Positions 36,818-48,339 of a stretch of 64,000 nt of DNA are shown here, piece by piece; within the stretch, counting starts at the first letter, position 1, and every line of letters starts with the position of its first letter. Made by a program: the position numbers and the translations under genes. Location: the NCBI GenBank assembly GCA_936450465.1, contig OW388299.1, positions 41,551,548-41,615,547 on the forward strand, in the 5' to 3' direction. The notes under the pieces were generated by a model. That model ran no database searches. It saw nothing but the letters and a program-made list of their open reading frames with translations, and had not been told where the DNA came from. Source of the DNA: Gibbula magus (taxonomy: Eukaryota > Mollusca > Gastropoda > Trochida > Trochidae).

Positions 36818-37332
36818 CACTATCGGCCAAAAGGAACACCTACCAGATATCTTATCAGATTTCGTAAAAACTATAATGAGCACTTTAGCAATATTATAAC
36901 ATTATGAAGTTGTACCATTTTTGCACAATATATTTAAATTTCAGAAGTTGTCATGTCACAAAAGAGTGGCGATTGTTGAAATGAAATAAATGAATTGTTC
37001 AGTTTTCGATCAGTGCATGATGAGAAAAATATTTGAAACAGAGCAACAACCACGAGCAACAATACAGGCACGCATTCGCTTTAAAGTGGTGATGACGCTA
37101 CTAATGTTCGTGGGTAGGGTGCGCATGTGAATCATCCGGAAATAGCGGTCTTCGTTGGGCGTGGTTTTCATGAATGTTATTACTCGAATCATAGTTTTTC
37201 ACCAATTTCAATGGACTTTCATATCAATTTGTTTTAAGCATAACTTTGAGACAACCATTGATTATATTTCAAAAATTATTTTATCTTACATTTTAAGAAA
37301 TTACTAGTAGGCGTTTCTTTTGGCCGACAGTG
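36818..37332 (-). mobile_element. Internally deleted Tc1-like transposon in a TA site
   Basis: TA flanks both sides (36816-36817 and 37333-37334). The termini are inverted: cactatcggccaaaaggaac on the left and the complement of cactgtcggccaaaagaaac on the right, with cgcc/cacc beyond. The 515-bp length is about a third of a complete Tc1 element. A transposase remnant lies at 37010-37192. TA targets and this terminus type fit the Tc1/mariner superfamily. Confidence 0.82.
37010..37192 (-). pseudogene. Tc1-like transposase fragment, helix-turn-helix region
   Basis: The frame includes TPNEDRYFRMIHMRT followed by an arginine-rich stretch. In Tc1-like transposases an E-D-R-Y motif opens the second DNA-binding helix-turn-helix, usually followed by R-N-R or similar, so the match is in the right place relative to the terminus at 37332. 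The first helix-turn-helix and the whole catalytic DDE domain are missing. It cannot be active. Confidence 0.6.
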
Positions 37333-37839
37333 TACATATTTTGTTGAAACCTGTGAGTATGAACATTAACAAACGAGCCATATATGGCACTGCATTTAAT
37401 TTCACCCAAATATCACTGCATGTACAACAAATATCTCCAGCATTTGAATTTGCCAAGTCGTTGGTGGGATTTCAACCCAAGACTTGGACCGAAGCGGAAA
37501 CATCTATCCTATTCTGTGAATATTCATAACCTCATCTGTACATACATGTAACACGAATTTGAACTTCATTTCGGAAACCCCAAGAATTTCACTATATGAT
37601 ATTCTAATGAAATAGATAAAGTTATTTAAGACGATTTATATATGTTTTATTGTATTGACAATTATACAAGTTCATGTGAAAGGCCTATTTGTTGAGATGG
37701 TATTACTAATGTATAGCACGTTAACATATACGTGTCAAGAGTGTGTTTCTCAATTAAGGACTGTTCTTATATTTGTATGGAATCAGGAAGTCGTATTCCT
37801 CGCATACTTTTGTGACTGTGAGTAGGTCAGACCTTCTTA

Positions 37840-38015
37840 CTCGCTTAATCCTCTCTGAACCGGAAGAAGGGAGGAGAAAAAAGATCCTACAACAACTGCA
37901 GCTGGTTCAATCAAACAACGCTTCATTATCGTCAAATCAGCTCAAGACCCTGATCAGATTCTTGTTAAGAATATTACCACAAATTGAAATCATTGACATT
38001 TTGACCTGTTCTTGA
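37840..38015 (+). pseudogene. Module A1, open reading frame kept
   Basis: The frame reads RLILSEPEEGRRKKILQQLQ then LVQSNNASLSSNQLK and ends LTCS at a stop. It is Leu/Gln-rich and would form an amphipathic helix. It lacks the ctcag acceptor-like word that precedes the other three modules (it has actcg). It may be part of a decayed gene or a non-coding repeat; I do not recognise the family. Confidence 0.4.
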
Positions 38016-38112
38016 ACTTGCGTCAGACTCCTAACCTTTTCGATATGGTTAACGTAAACGGTTTTCAATACCTTTACATCACACTTTCCTGTGGGTTGTT
38101 CAGTTCTGAAGA

Positions 38113-38325
38113 CCTCAGTTCATCCTGTCTGAAACCGATAAGAAGGAGATGAAGATGAAACTCCTTCAGCAAGAGCAGCTGATTCAATCAAGAAACACCA
38201 TGCTTTTCATCAGCTCCATCAACGTCAGGATTTATTTTCACGATATCAGGCAATCCATATTTTCTCTCTTGGTGCCTCATATCCTCTTCCCCAACATGAA
38301 CATGCAACTTCTCATGAATGAGTAA
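38113..38325 (+). pseudogene. Module B1, open reading frame kept
   Basis: Directly after acctcag the frame reads QFILSETDKKEMKMKLLQQE then QLIQSRNT and stays open to a TAA near 38325. It aligns with A1 with one codon of length difference, so the frame is conserved between two diverged modules. The acctcag is acceptor-like and a pyrimidine-rich tract lies upstream. No donor follows. Confidence 0.4.
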
Positions 38326-38416
38326 TAATAAATCATCATGACATTAATCATGAATAAACGTCAGAAGTTGTGTTCCTCAGATAGTTCTGTTCTTGTGAAT
38401 TGTTCAGGACTGCAAA

Positions 38417-38637
38417 CCTCAGTTAATCCTGTCTAAACCCAGCAAGGAGGTGAGGGGATAACGATCCCACAACAACTGCTACTAGTACTGATGTAATCAT
38501 GCAACGCTTCACTCTTACCAATTAGCTCAAACCTTTATCAAATGTTTTTTCATTAGATTACCACCAATTCAAGAAACTGACTCTGAAGTCATTGATATAT
38601 TGGCCTGTTCTTGAAACTTGAGTCAGATATGGTTAGG
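38417..38637 (+). pseudogene. Module A2, frame broken
   Basis: Nucleotides match A1 (acaacaactgc, caacgcttca, attaccac.aattga, cctgttcttgaa), but the ILSK frame soon meets stops and indels. It is preceded by acctcag like B1. Confidence 0.45.
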
Positions 38638-38870
38638 CGGAAAAACAGAAGTTTCTGGTCTCTTCAGGCTGACAAAAATGATGCGATGACACTTTTTTTT
38701 AACAATATTTCATTTTTCGAATAAAGAGATATATTCCATTTATACAACCTTCTCACAGGATAAAAATCCGAATTTACACGATAATTATATAAAAAGCACA
38801 AACCATCTTAAATATGTGTTACTATTCCAAATGGTCAATAATCTCAACCCAACACTCATTTCAACAGAAA
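38638..38870. other. Insertion within the second A+B unit
   Basis: Between atatggtta and taaac.taaacggttttcaa the second unit has ~235 bases that the first lacks. No inverted termini or duplication were seen; the insert contains a run of nine or more t and is AT-rich. Confidence 0.5.
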
Positions 38871-38936
38871 CGAGTAAACTTAAACGGTTTTCAATACATT
38901 AACATCACACATTCCTGTGAGTTCTTCAGTTCTGCA

Positions 38937-39056
38937 GAACTCAGTTTATCCTGTCTGAAACCGATAAGACGAAGATATAGATAAAGCTCCTTCAGCAAGA
39001 GCAGCTGATTCCATCAGGCAACACTTCAGTTTCATCACCTCCATCAACGTCAGATG
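38937..39056 (+). pseudogene. Module B2, frame broken by a stop
   Basis: After aactcag it reads QFILSETDKTKI, a stop, then IKLLQQEQLIPSGNTS. It matches B1 closely at the nucleotide level, including cagcaagagcagctgatt. The in-frame TAG makes this copy non-functional as a coding exon. Confidence 0.5.
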
Positions 39057-39080
39057 TTTATTAAATCCTTTTCTGTCTGT

Positions 39081-39984
39081 GTTTCTCAAATTGCAATCAT
39101 CCTGATTGTTCCTTCATAGTATTAATAACATTTTGTGATGACAATTTAGTTTTTGATATTAAGACTACAGAAGATAAACTCTCATTGACTGAAAACATCG
39201 CCACAAGTCGTTCTCCATAAGAGTTGGAAAGCAAGGGATGTAATCATTTACAAAGCGAGATAATCATGAAGAGGTTTGACACTGCAATGAAAATATTAAT
39301 TATATTTTCACTAGATAGCTAGGATGATATTGAATAAATATTTTTCACGATCTAAACATTTCTGCACTGAAAAGCTTCAAAAAGATATGCTGCAATTGTT
39401 TTCAATTCTTGAACGTCATAAGTAGAATATGATTGTATAAGTTTATTGACTGAAGGTGCTTTAAAACAGTATTGCCTCAGATATTAGGACCAGTAACCAC
39501 TGCAGCATGGGCATTTAATGATAAAGTGCTATTCATCTTCTACATGTATTTCTTATTGTATCATTTTGTTCTATTTTGTGCAATTTGGGATCACAATCTT
39601 AAATTTCAAATCATTTCAAATCAAATCGTTGCGGTTACAGATGGATGCAACTATACAACATTTAAAATTGGTAATTGAAATTGTTTTCATTGGAAATTTT
39701 ACTGAAACCTATGAAGATAAATCTACGCTTTTATTCAACATAGTTTATAGACATTTGTAAAAGCTTAATAATAGTTTTGCATGACCCAAATTGACTTTTG
39801 TACCACCCCTTTCCATTCTAGATTTTGTTCTATCACTAAATTTCAAATCGTAAAATCGACTCCTTTTTAGCATACTTGTATTGTTTTTGAGTAAAACCAA
39901 TATGTACTAACGTGGATAAGGCAAATGACGGTGGTCATGTGCGTGCCTCAGTTGACCGCTATCACTGAAGTTCAGCAATAATCA
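39081..39984. other. Anonymous AT-rich DNA
   Basis: No repeat was recognised. Overlapping short frames at 39472-39760 are hydrophobic only because of T-richness. Confidence 0.5.
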
Positions 39985-40170
39985 GCGTGGCTCGCAGTGA
40001 GGGTGACCAGCTTCAGGGCTGGATAACCTGGGAGTTCGAAGGATCGATTCTCTGCCCCACAAAAAGACACGATTTGTGACACTTAAGTGTTATCTTGGGC
40101 AAGTGCCTTTATTCAAAATGTGCCTTTTTTCACCCAGCAGTTCAAATGAGTAGCTGGTATGGAAATGAAA
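39985..40170 (+). mobile_element. Second SINE type with a conserved 'cttgggcaagtgcc' core
   Basis: A tRNA-like head (ggctcgcagtgagggtgacc, then gggagttcgaaggatcgatt) is followed by tatcttgggcaagtgccttt and cacccagcag.tcaaatgag, then gtagctggta. A core with cttgggcaag...cacccagc...ggta.ctgg is shared by SINEs of many marine invertebrates and fish, and I think it belongs to the MetaSINE-type group; the name is from memory and uncertain. The copy is diverged and its tail is not clear. Confidence 0.65.
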
Positions 40171-40248
40171 GCAGTGTGACAGATATCCTTAAAATGTTGC
40201 ATACTCACTACTAGTGAGTTGAGAATGAAGACGTAACGATGTTGATCC

Positions 40249-40594
40249 TTAAAGGGGCTGAAGCACGTTTTTCTGCAAATTTAATTTGTTCAAATTTCCC
40301 ATTTATAATGATAGTTTATGTCAATTATATTTTGTTTTATTACAGGGTAAAACATCTTATAACACAAACAAATTATTAATAACGGTGTTGCGTATAAAAG
40401 CAAAAATTTGCATGGTGGCCATTTTAATGTGAACACATTTTATTATTTCGATTTCAATGGCTTTACCGATACCAAGTGTACTCATTTTTTAACTTGATTT
40501 TTCGAAGAGAGAAGGTTTTTTTTACTATGAGTGACATGATTTTTTCAAATAAATTTTATCAACTTATTTGAGCGAAATAACTACTGCCCCTTAA
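40249..40594 (+). mobile_element. TTAA-type MITE family 2, copy 2
   Basis: TTAA lies at 40249-40252 and 40591-40594. The inner ends are inverted aggggctg.agcacg and the shorter ctactgcccc. The body matches the complement of 34391-34745 in block order. The right terminus is more decayed than the left. No coding frame is present. Confidence 0.8.
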
Positions 40595-40606
40595 AGCCAG
40601 GGTAAT

Positions 40607-42965
40607 GTGTATGCACTGAGAGCATGCCCTCATGGCGTGACGTTCAGCACTATATTCTTATCCTCGTTATTCTTATTATAAGATATTTATTGTCGTCATC
40701 ACTTATGATTTAAAACTAATGATTTAATCGACCGTATGTGTAAACAAAGTTTGATTAGTCAAAAATCTTTCAGACGTGTAATTTAAAAAAAACTTGTTCA
40801 ATCTTTCCTCCTGATTGCTTGTTCAAATACTTGGAAACAAATAATGGATAAAGATATGTTTTAGTAGACTGATATTTATGTTCAAATGTCATATACATGT
40901 ACAACTGCATCTCGAAAGTCTGTTAATCTACTTGTGTATCTAGGTGCAAATATCATGTAATGTGAATTCAGTTTTGACACAATTTGCATTACTTCAATTG
41001 AAAACAGACAAAAGATCACCGGTTGTCCATGTGTTCAACACTCATTTTCAAACTTATGTGAGGCGCTTAGTGGTGCAAGTTTTCAAACAATAGAAGAGAT
41101 AGAAGGGTTAAACTTTTCAAATTCACGATTTTCTTTATTGACCATATTAACCAAATGATGACAGAGTCATCACAGGCATATTGAATCAGTGTTGAAAAAA
41201 CCGATTGGAGAATTAAAAAAGAAAGAAAAAAGAAATGTTGTGCGATGGTCACCTCACCAAGCTGCCAAAACTCTTCGAGTTAACTGTGGACTATATGATA
41301 ACATTATGTGCTTGTTCAAATGCACATTCAATCATCACTTCAGAAGTGATAACACAACATTATGGGTTGCCTCGAATACATCACAAACAGGATATTTGAA
41401 CTCAGGTAAGTGTACGCATTTCCTGGATGCAATTGTACATGAAGTGAAAGGTAGATGTATGTACTCAGTTCAGTTGGCTTCTAGAGCATCTGCATTAATC
41501 GTGTACTATAATATCTTGCGTCATTGTCGCTATAAATGTATTTGTCGAGTAGCTTATAATTTTTATGTTTTATACTCTCCATGTCCTTAATTTGAGTCAT
41601 TTCCATATCATTCCTGTACAATACTCTTGAATAGACACCAGTATGTCTACAGAGTACATGTATATTGTTCCCATGCTTTTGTGTTCCAAAATAGCTGTAT
41701 AAGCTATTCTATAACATTTGAAACAGAAAAAAACACACGTGTTGAATTTCTCGTCATCATAAGGGCAAGAGGCTATTCTTGTTGTTAACTCATCATATAT
41801 CGATATAATGAAGAGCTTAATCTCAAATAGGATATTTATGTCGACAATTTCCCTGTCGAAATGGTTTCATTTGGAACTAATGTATCAACATCGAACCATT
41901 AAATGTATTTTACGAAGTTATAAAACCAAAGTCTAACAATAACAATAGATGCCATTTAAGAATATGTTATACAATGACTATTAAATGCAAAGTATAGTTT
42001 ATATCCCATCATACTTTGTCATATTATGTTCGTACAGATAAATATCCGTCGCCTGAAAAGAAGAATACATTTCGTCCAGTAACTATTATCACAGGCTTCA
42101 TAGTTCCACTTCCATCACATTTGAAACTTTAATTCGTTGGGTAAGATCGTTGTGCCTAATTTTTATATTTCAGCTGCATTCAAGTAAAATGTTTACTTAA
42201 GAGCAACTGCCATGATATGTGTGTTATTCTTGATAAGTTTTAGCAAAGCAACACATTTAACCATCAGTGTTTATATTGCGCGAGTGCTACAACCTTATCA
42301 AAGTTCATACATTAACATTCATTAGCAACGCATAAGTAACATACAATCACTATTTTGCATTCTTTAACACAATCTATTTTAATCGAAACATAAAAGTCAA
42401 TATGCTAAATATAACACAGGCATCGAAAAATGGTTTTCAGGACCTACCAAACAATCTAGCTACTGTAATTGGTTGTGTGTCTTTAGCACGTCTACGGATA
42501 ATCATCATATCTTTTCAGGCACACTATTGATAAACTTGATTTAAAAGTGAAAGTTGGCAGTGAAAGTAAACCACTCATTTCGTAATGATAATAGTTTGAT
42601 CAACCTTCAAACTGTAGCAGAGCATAAAGGCTATAGTGCGTGAATAAACAACATTTTCTCTTTTCTGCTTATTTTTCAATACAACTTGTTGAACCTAAAT
42701 GAGACTTGAAGGTCATTTACTACAGTTACATTTGTTATTTATTTGGTTATTGACAAATGAAATTGACATGTTGATGATTCTGGTCTTTCCATTCCTATAT
42801 AAGATATGTGGGTTTTCAGTGACTGACCCGCCCAGAGAGAGCTTCCAGCCAGATTCTGATATATCGCGTCTTCATTTAGCTTTTAAGTCATTTAATTACT
42901 TTATTATACAACTAGCAATGAAATATGTGATTATATGATGAATTGTTAATCCATAATTGCAAATA
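40607..42965. other. Anonymous AT-rich DNA containing the longest open frame in the window
   Basis: A 133-codon frame spans 41189-41590. It has no recognisable domain, is rich in Cys and Lys without a pattern, and lies in ordinary AT-rich DNA, so it is not called as a gene. Nothing else was recognised. Confidence 0.45.
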
Positions 42966-42979
42966 GGCAGTATAAAGTC

Positions 42980-43027
42980 ATATTTTCACTGCAGTGAAAA
43001 TATAAGTAATATTTTCACTGCAGTGGA
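42980..43027. repeat. Perfect 24-bp palindrome plus a direct part-copy
   Basis: Positions 42980-43003 are a perfect palindrome centred on ctgcag. The left arm, attttcactgcagtg, is repeated at about 43010-43025. The structure could extrude as a small cruciform. Confidence 0.8.
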
Positions 43028-43869
43028 ATTACTTTTCATGATTATCTATCATTGAAATAAAATTACCTCCTTTACTTTCCATGTCTTACTGTGAACAAGA
43101 ATGTTTTGCTGTTTCGGTCAATGACTGTTGACCTTTTGTGGTGTTAATATCATATTCCATTTTAGATAACATTCTGATCTTCATTTATTGTTGATATGTT
43201 GCATAATAGTTCTCTTATTCATTAAAAACTTGGTGAGGTGAGAGGTATGTGACAGACCGAGCGAACGTCACTCGCTGTATCACTTCGCGTTTGAAATAAC
43301 AACACAATTTGCGTCCTTCAATGTCTAAGAAATCTTCGCTTGACTACATGGTACTGTAAAATATTATTGGTCTTATCTTTTATAAACATTCACAACCTAT
43401 TCATTTATTTCTGTAAAACATTGTCCTATTTCATATCGACTTATTTCAGTCGAATTATTTTCTCACTGCACTTATCGTGAACTATAGCGAGTTGTTCGGA
43501 TTATTACAATCAAGATTGCTCTAACCTTTCATTGTCACGTTTTAATTGTTTTTATGCGCCACTCGTGAAACTATCACTTTTCTACTCCACTCCATGAGAT
43601 AGAATTGATATTCGGCAAAAACAATGAATTGTCTCTATTTACTAAGTATCAAATCAAGGTATTTATTTCAATGTCATAAGATACACGAGTGCAGTTCCGA
43701 AACAATATATGATGTCGACATTAATTGGTTAGTTGTTGCTGTTTATGCGATGGTAATACAATGACTATCAATAAGATGCGCATATAAAACTCCATTTACA
43801 TTTAGAGGGAAATAAAAGTTTCGAAAGTATCGTCGCAAACAAACACTTATCGTAACCAGTCAGTTCACG
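43028..43869. other. Anonymous AT-rich DNA
   Basis: Nothing was recognised. Confidence 0.5.
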
Positions 43870-44380
43870 CGCACCAAATCTTATTACATCCACTCACGCT
43901 CATAACACATCCACATCCATCAACTCACAACACATCCACATTCACCACTCAAAACCAATATGTATCCACTAATTGAAAACAAAATCACATCAAGCTCACA
44001 CATAACACATAAACACAAGTCACTACCACTAAGACATCCATACAAAATATTTAACAGCAGAAGGCGAATGAAAATGTCAAATGAATTGACATGAATTTAC
44101 ATTCTTTTGATCAAATGTATTCTTGTGAGTGTTTACCTAGACACTTACAAACACAGCAAGTCAAGCACATTCAGTCAAAACATGTGCCACTTAATAACCC
44201 ATTTTCTTCCTCCAACTCATAACATATTCTCATCAAACCACAGGAAACTACATCAACACCGACCCACTCAAACATTTACTTATATTCACACGCAGTCAGT
44301 GTCAATCAGACATATCCACATCAAAGTACCAGACAAATACCTCAACATAAACATCCATACACTAAATCATCTTCTTGCTT
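43870..44380. repeat. Strand-asymmetric, G-poor CA-rich tract
   Basis: Across about 500 bases the plus strand is rich in cacatccaca, acatcca and ctcacaac words and very poor in G. The pattern looks like a decayed short tandem repeat. A 116-codon frame, 44107-44457, arises because few stops are possible in such composition. Confidence 0.6.
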
Positions 44381-44460
44381 TTAGCAGGGTAGATAAATTA
44401 CTAAGTAACCTCGACCAATGGTCAGTCAGACCAAACAGAATAGCTTGGGGAGTCTAAAAA

Positions 44461-47400
44461 CATTCAGATTACTGCCATTATTTGAAGCAATATCGTTAAA
44501 GGTCCTAGACACGTGAAGCACGAAACTTTAAAAACTTGTTTTCATGGCTATGATAATTCAATTTTCTAATCACAATAACCCTAATCAGATAAGGGATCTG
44601 AAAAATACGATACCATAATGGGATTTGTAGAAATTCATTACGTAAATATTCATTTTATCAATAACTATTTAGATTGTAATTACATTTGACATCAAAGTTT
44701 TCTGTTAAATGAATAATTTGATCCTCAAAATGTTTGGAATGGTAACTTTCTATTGAAACACTTAACGCAGATATCACAATCTTCTTCTTTGCTGATCATG
44801 TAATGATTTATAAAATATTTTAATCACAATAACACAGTCAGTAATACCCCTCTACCTCTCCTTCAAATGCTTATTTGATTTGTCTTAAAAAGCGTCTATA
44901 ACCAGAAATTCACTGGTAAATGTGAAGTTCTCACACGGATATATATGTTTCTCTTATGTACCATTACATATGAAGTCCAAATAAGAGAAGTTCGACAACA
45001 TTCTAGCATTGAGCATATTGCACAATGTTTGACATGCAGGAAGCAGCTATTGCTATGAATTTGTTTTCAATGATTACTCAAACTACACGTGGAAGTTGTA
45101 ACCTACATTTAACATTTACGTGTCTAACACGTGTTTGACACAGGCAATGAGACAAAGCTACTTATGGGAGAAGCGTGCTGCAAAATTACAGATTAAGAAA
45201 TCAAAATCTGTAAATACATCACAGTTACAACACATCATAGTGCCATCAGGTTTGAACAGAAGTACATTTGTACATTTGAAATTCAAATTCCTAAATAAAA
45301 ATCAAAGACTTGGCGAAAAGATAATATTTAATTCTACATCCCCTTTATTTCAACAACTGTTATGAAGACAATTTGTAATAACTTGAAAACGTATGTTATT
45401 CTTAAACAATCATACAATGTACTTGAAATGTTTACAGCAAAAAAAAAGTAAAAAAGTCCTTTTCGAATATATCTCAGGCACATCTCGTATCATTCTTTAA
45501 CTTCTTTATATTGTAAACAATTTTAGCAGGCTAACTTGGTCATTATTAAAGGAGAATATTGGAGAAAAACTTAGTTTTAAAATGTCAACAGTATTATTTA
45601 AGACATAATGTCTCAAAAAAAGTATTAAAATACCACATTTTATGTAGAAAAGTTAAAAAAACGTTTTAGGTACGAGCCGTTTTCCGGAAATCCCCGAGAG
45701 TAAATCAGGCTGGCAGCAGTCACGTGATATGACGTTATAGATGCTCTTCTTCAGAGCTAGGTAATAAGCGGTACAATGTAATTTCTACATTCATAGTACT
45801 GTTACGGTTTCGTCGAATGGTGATGGCAGTGTTGATTTTCAACCACCAGACAAAAACAACATCCGTCCTTATCAGTATCAGTTATATAAGTTATATTTCC
45901 TGATAAAAGACTGTTTCGAGTACTCTAAGACCAACCTTTAAAACGATTTTAATTATATAGCGTAGCAGAAGTCAACGGTTTACAGTCCTTCTCCACTTTT
46001 TGACACCGGGCTATCCAAACCGTTACATCCGTCTTTTCACTTGTAACTTTAAACAAATAAAACTTTGATGAACTACTATACCCCAAACTACACAATATAC
46101 CATATCAAGTCAGAAACCGTCTCGGAATCTACGTATTCAACCGAATTCTTTCTCCACACTAATATTTTCACATTCACTATGTTAGAACAATAGCGGGCCT
46201 TAGAGCATATCTGATGTCACAGCCCAAACCAGGCGAAGGCTTAAGGGGAAATATGCATATCTCCACAGTCAGCAGTCGATGCGGTTGTTTTGTCACCTAA
46301 TTAGTAATTGAATACGTCTTTCAAAATTATTGTCGGGGGAATATGTTTTTAAAAGTATATTTTATTATAACTGAAAATCAATGTTTGTACATATTACCCT
46401 TTAAACATATATTATGATGCATACATCGTCAGCTGATTGTTCACATACATTCAGGTAAAACCAAGCTCCTCCGATTAATTAAGTTTTGAATTTAATAAAT
46501 AATGTATACACATTTTTAAAATGTCCATAGCTAAAGGTTATTGTAACAACATTTTATCGTAATACAATCTCTATTACTGGAGAAATCCTATCTGTCAGCA
46601 CGTTTTCTCTGCCAATAGTTGATATGTTCAATCGAACCTCAACCTCAGCTGTAATATTTTGCAAGAGCAATTAACTTGCACTTTGACAATTATGTTTGAC
46701 GAAATCCTGAAAGTCGGAACATCAAAAGGAAAATAATCGTGTTTTGATGTAAGTCGTTGGGAAACTTACATCTGACATTCCCTTCAATTAAAGTTAAACA
46801 TACTTTGCAGACCAGCAACCCTGACGATGGCGTGATCTTTAAGATTAGTAAATCGACGAAATGGGACTTATCCCAGAGAATCTGACTCAGGAGCTCTTCC
46901 TTCATCCAGGACTGAACAGATGTGACAGAAGATTATTCAGGTTTTGAAAGAGTTTATCACAATTATTCTTACATGTAAGGCAAAGGATGACAACGAATGG
47001 TTAGGAATCAATAATAAACCAAATTGAGATGAGAAAACGTCACATAAATACAAAAAAAACCCCTGATGTACAGGTTCTCATATTTGATATTTTTTCATTC
47101 ATTGTGTTACCATTGTTGATATTCTTTGTTTAAAGTTATTGAGACCAGTATCATTAAGTAAAAGGATTGTGATGTCATTTACAACCATGCTCAATGACAT
47201 GCCTGAGGAAAGGTTACGCCAATCAGCAATAGATTCAGTTCAACGATCTTCTTACTTGGAATTTAATATCCATGTGTGGGTAGCATAATGATTTTATGTG
47301 ATTGAATAAGCTCATTGTTTCTTAGATATTTAAAAATTGTTTTAACAGACATACGGCTACATGGAAAATCTAGGCTCACTTGGAAAGAGCAGAATTTTGA

Positions 47401-47812
47401 ATTGATAAACATACCTGTTTTAGATATCTTGGTACAGAAATTGCTGAGAAACAGCGATTACCACACTTTTGCTTTTATGATTTAAAAAAGGCTTTGGTTT
47501 TGGCAAGTAGATTTTATACTTTGTTTAATTTTTAAAATATGTTGTCCGTCCAATTTATCAGTTTTCATATTTAATAAGTTTGTAACAATAGTATGAATGA
47601 GTATCCAGATCAGGTCGGACAAGCTAGTTCATTAAATTATCTCAACAAGCTGCAGATTGATACAGGGTATGCCTAGACATTTATTGGAAACCTGATGATT
47701 AAGTAAATATGCAATACAAAATACATCAGACGCCTTTTTTTAGAAATTAGGAAAATCAACAAAGGGAAACTAAAAAGGACTCTTAACAGCAATTGATCTT
47801 ATATCTCATTAA
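44461..47812. other. Anonymous AT-rich DNA
   Basis: One GC-richer stretch (about 45660-45770) contains gttttccggaaatccccgag and looks repeat-like, but no second copy lies in this window. Isolated ttaaaggt / ttaaagga words (44497, 45547) have no matching right ends. No gene was recognised. Confidence 0.45.
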
Positions 47813-48080
47813 TATGACTACATATCCTCATGTACATGAATAAAGAAGACGTATGCGCTTTTGGGACATAAGCTTTTTATAAACAAATGTGTTCAGCATA
47901 TTACTTCCAAACTTCCCTCACAAGTCATAACTCACGCCAGTCTACACCACTTCATCGTCAGTCATTGATCGATATGGCTACATACTCTGATGTACATAAA
48001 TAAAGACGTCCAAACGTTTGAGAGATATGTTTTGATTTCTGGATGATTTGGCTGACAAAAGATCTAGTCTATCTATTATT
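47813..48080. repeat. 160-bp partial tandem duplication related to duplication 2
   Basis: atatgactacatatcctcat and atatggctacatactctgat start two copies near 47813 and 47973, both reaching gtacat.aataaag. The second then continues gagagatatgttttgatttc and gatttggctgacaaaagatc, which match 58268-58330 and 63052-63110 in the tandem duplication. Confidence 0.6.
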
Positions 48081-48339
48081 GATCCACGCTGATTGAATGA
48101 GCTGTTCTTATGATGGAGAGGTCAGACATTTGCATTGAATGATCTGCATCTATTTGCTACTATTATTGATTAAACGAGTATTAAACATTCACCTACTACT
48201 GGAAATGCAATGCGGAATCTCAGCACGGCAAAAATCACACTGATATTTTTTCTACAAAGGTGACAATTTAATGTACATATGTAAGTATGTAATTTCATTC
48301 CCTTACAGATGACTATTTTGGCCGCTGGTTGAAGTGATC

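Larger units (their letters stand above)
36725..37497 (-). mobile_element. S1 SINE split by a Tc1-like insertion
   Basis: The tail half (gggtttaacactgctttcaa) lies at 36725-36817. The rest (ttgaaacctgtgag, ttcacccaaatatcactgca, ggtgggatttcaacccaaga, ttggaccgaagc) lies at 37335-37497. Joining the two across one TA gives the order expected of an S1 body, where the reference reads gctatgcattgcggtgaaac. The SINE is strongly diverged and so older than the element inside it. Confidence 0.78.
37790..39080 (+). repeat. A-B-A-B array of exon-like modules
   Basis: Four related segments lie head to tail: A1 (37840), B1 (38113), A2 (38417) and B2 (38937). A1 and A2 resemble each other along about 190 bases, and B1 and B2 along about 125, so an A+B unit was duplicated. 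A and B are also related at the protein level through an ILSE...LQQ...QL.QS motif. Unit 2 carries an extra ~235 bases (38638-38870). No promoter or partner exon is seen. The function is unknown. Confidence 0.7.

Noticed and set aside
37840..38180. TAZ zinc-finger exons (CBP/p300-like)
   Set aside because: Only a short helix pattern (PE...K...LQQ.L) is similar and the required His/Cys ligands are absent.
41189..41590. 133-codon open frame, the longest in the window
   Set aside because: No domain, signal or splice context is recognisable, and one frame of this length is expected by chance in 64 kb.
44107..44457. 116-codon frame rich in His, Thr and Ser
   Set aside because: It lies in a G-poor tract where stop codons are rare by composition.
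44495..44840. Possible additional TTAA MITE starting ttaaaggtcctagacacg
   Set aside because: No matching inverted right end could be found downstream.
47890..47960. Possible third copy of MITE family 3
   Set aside because: Only scattered words (acttccaaac, cataactc, gccagtct) match; the arms and the inverted partner are missing.
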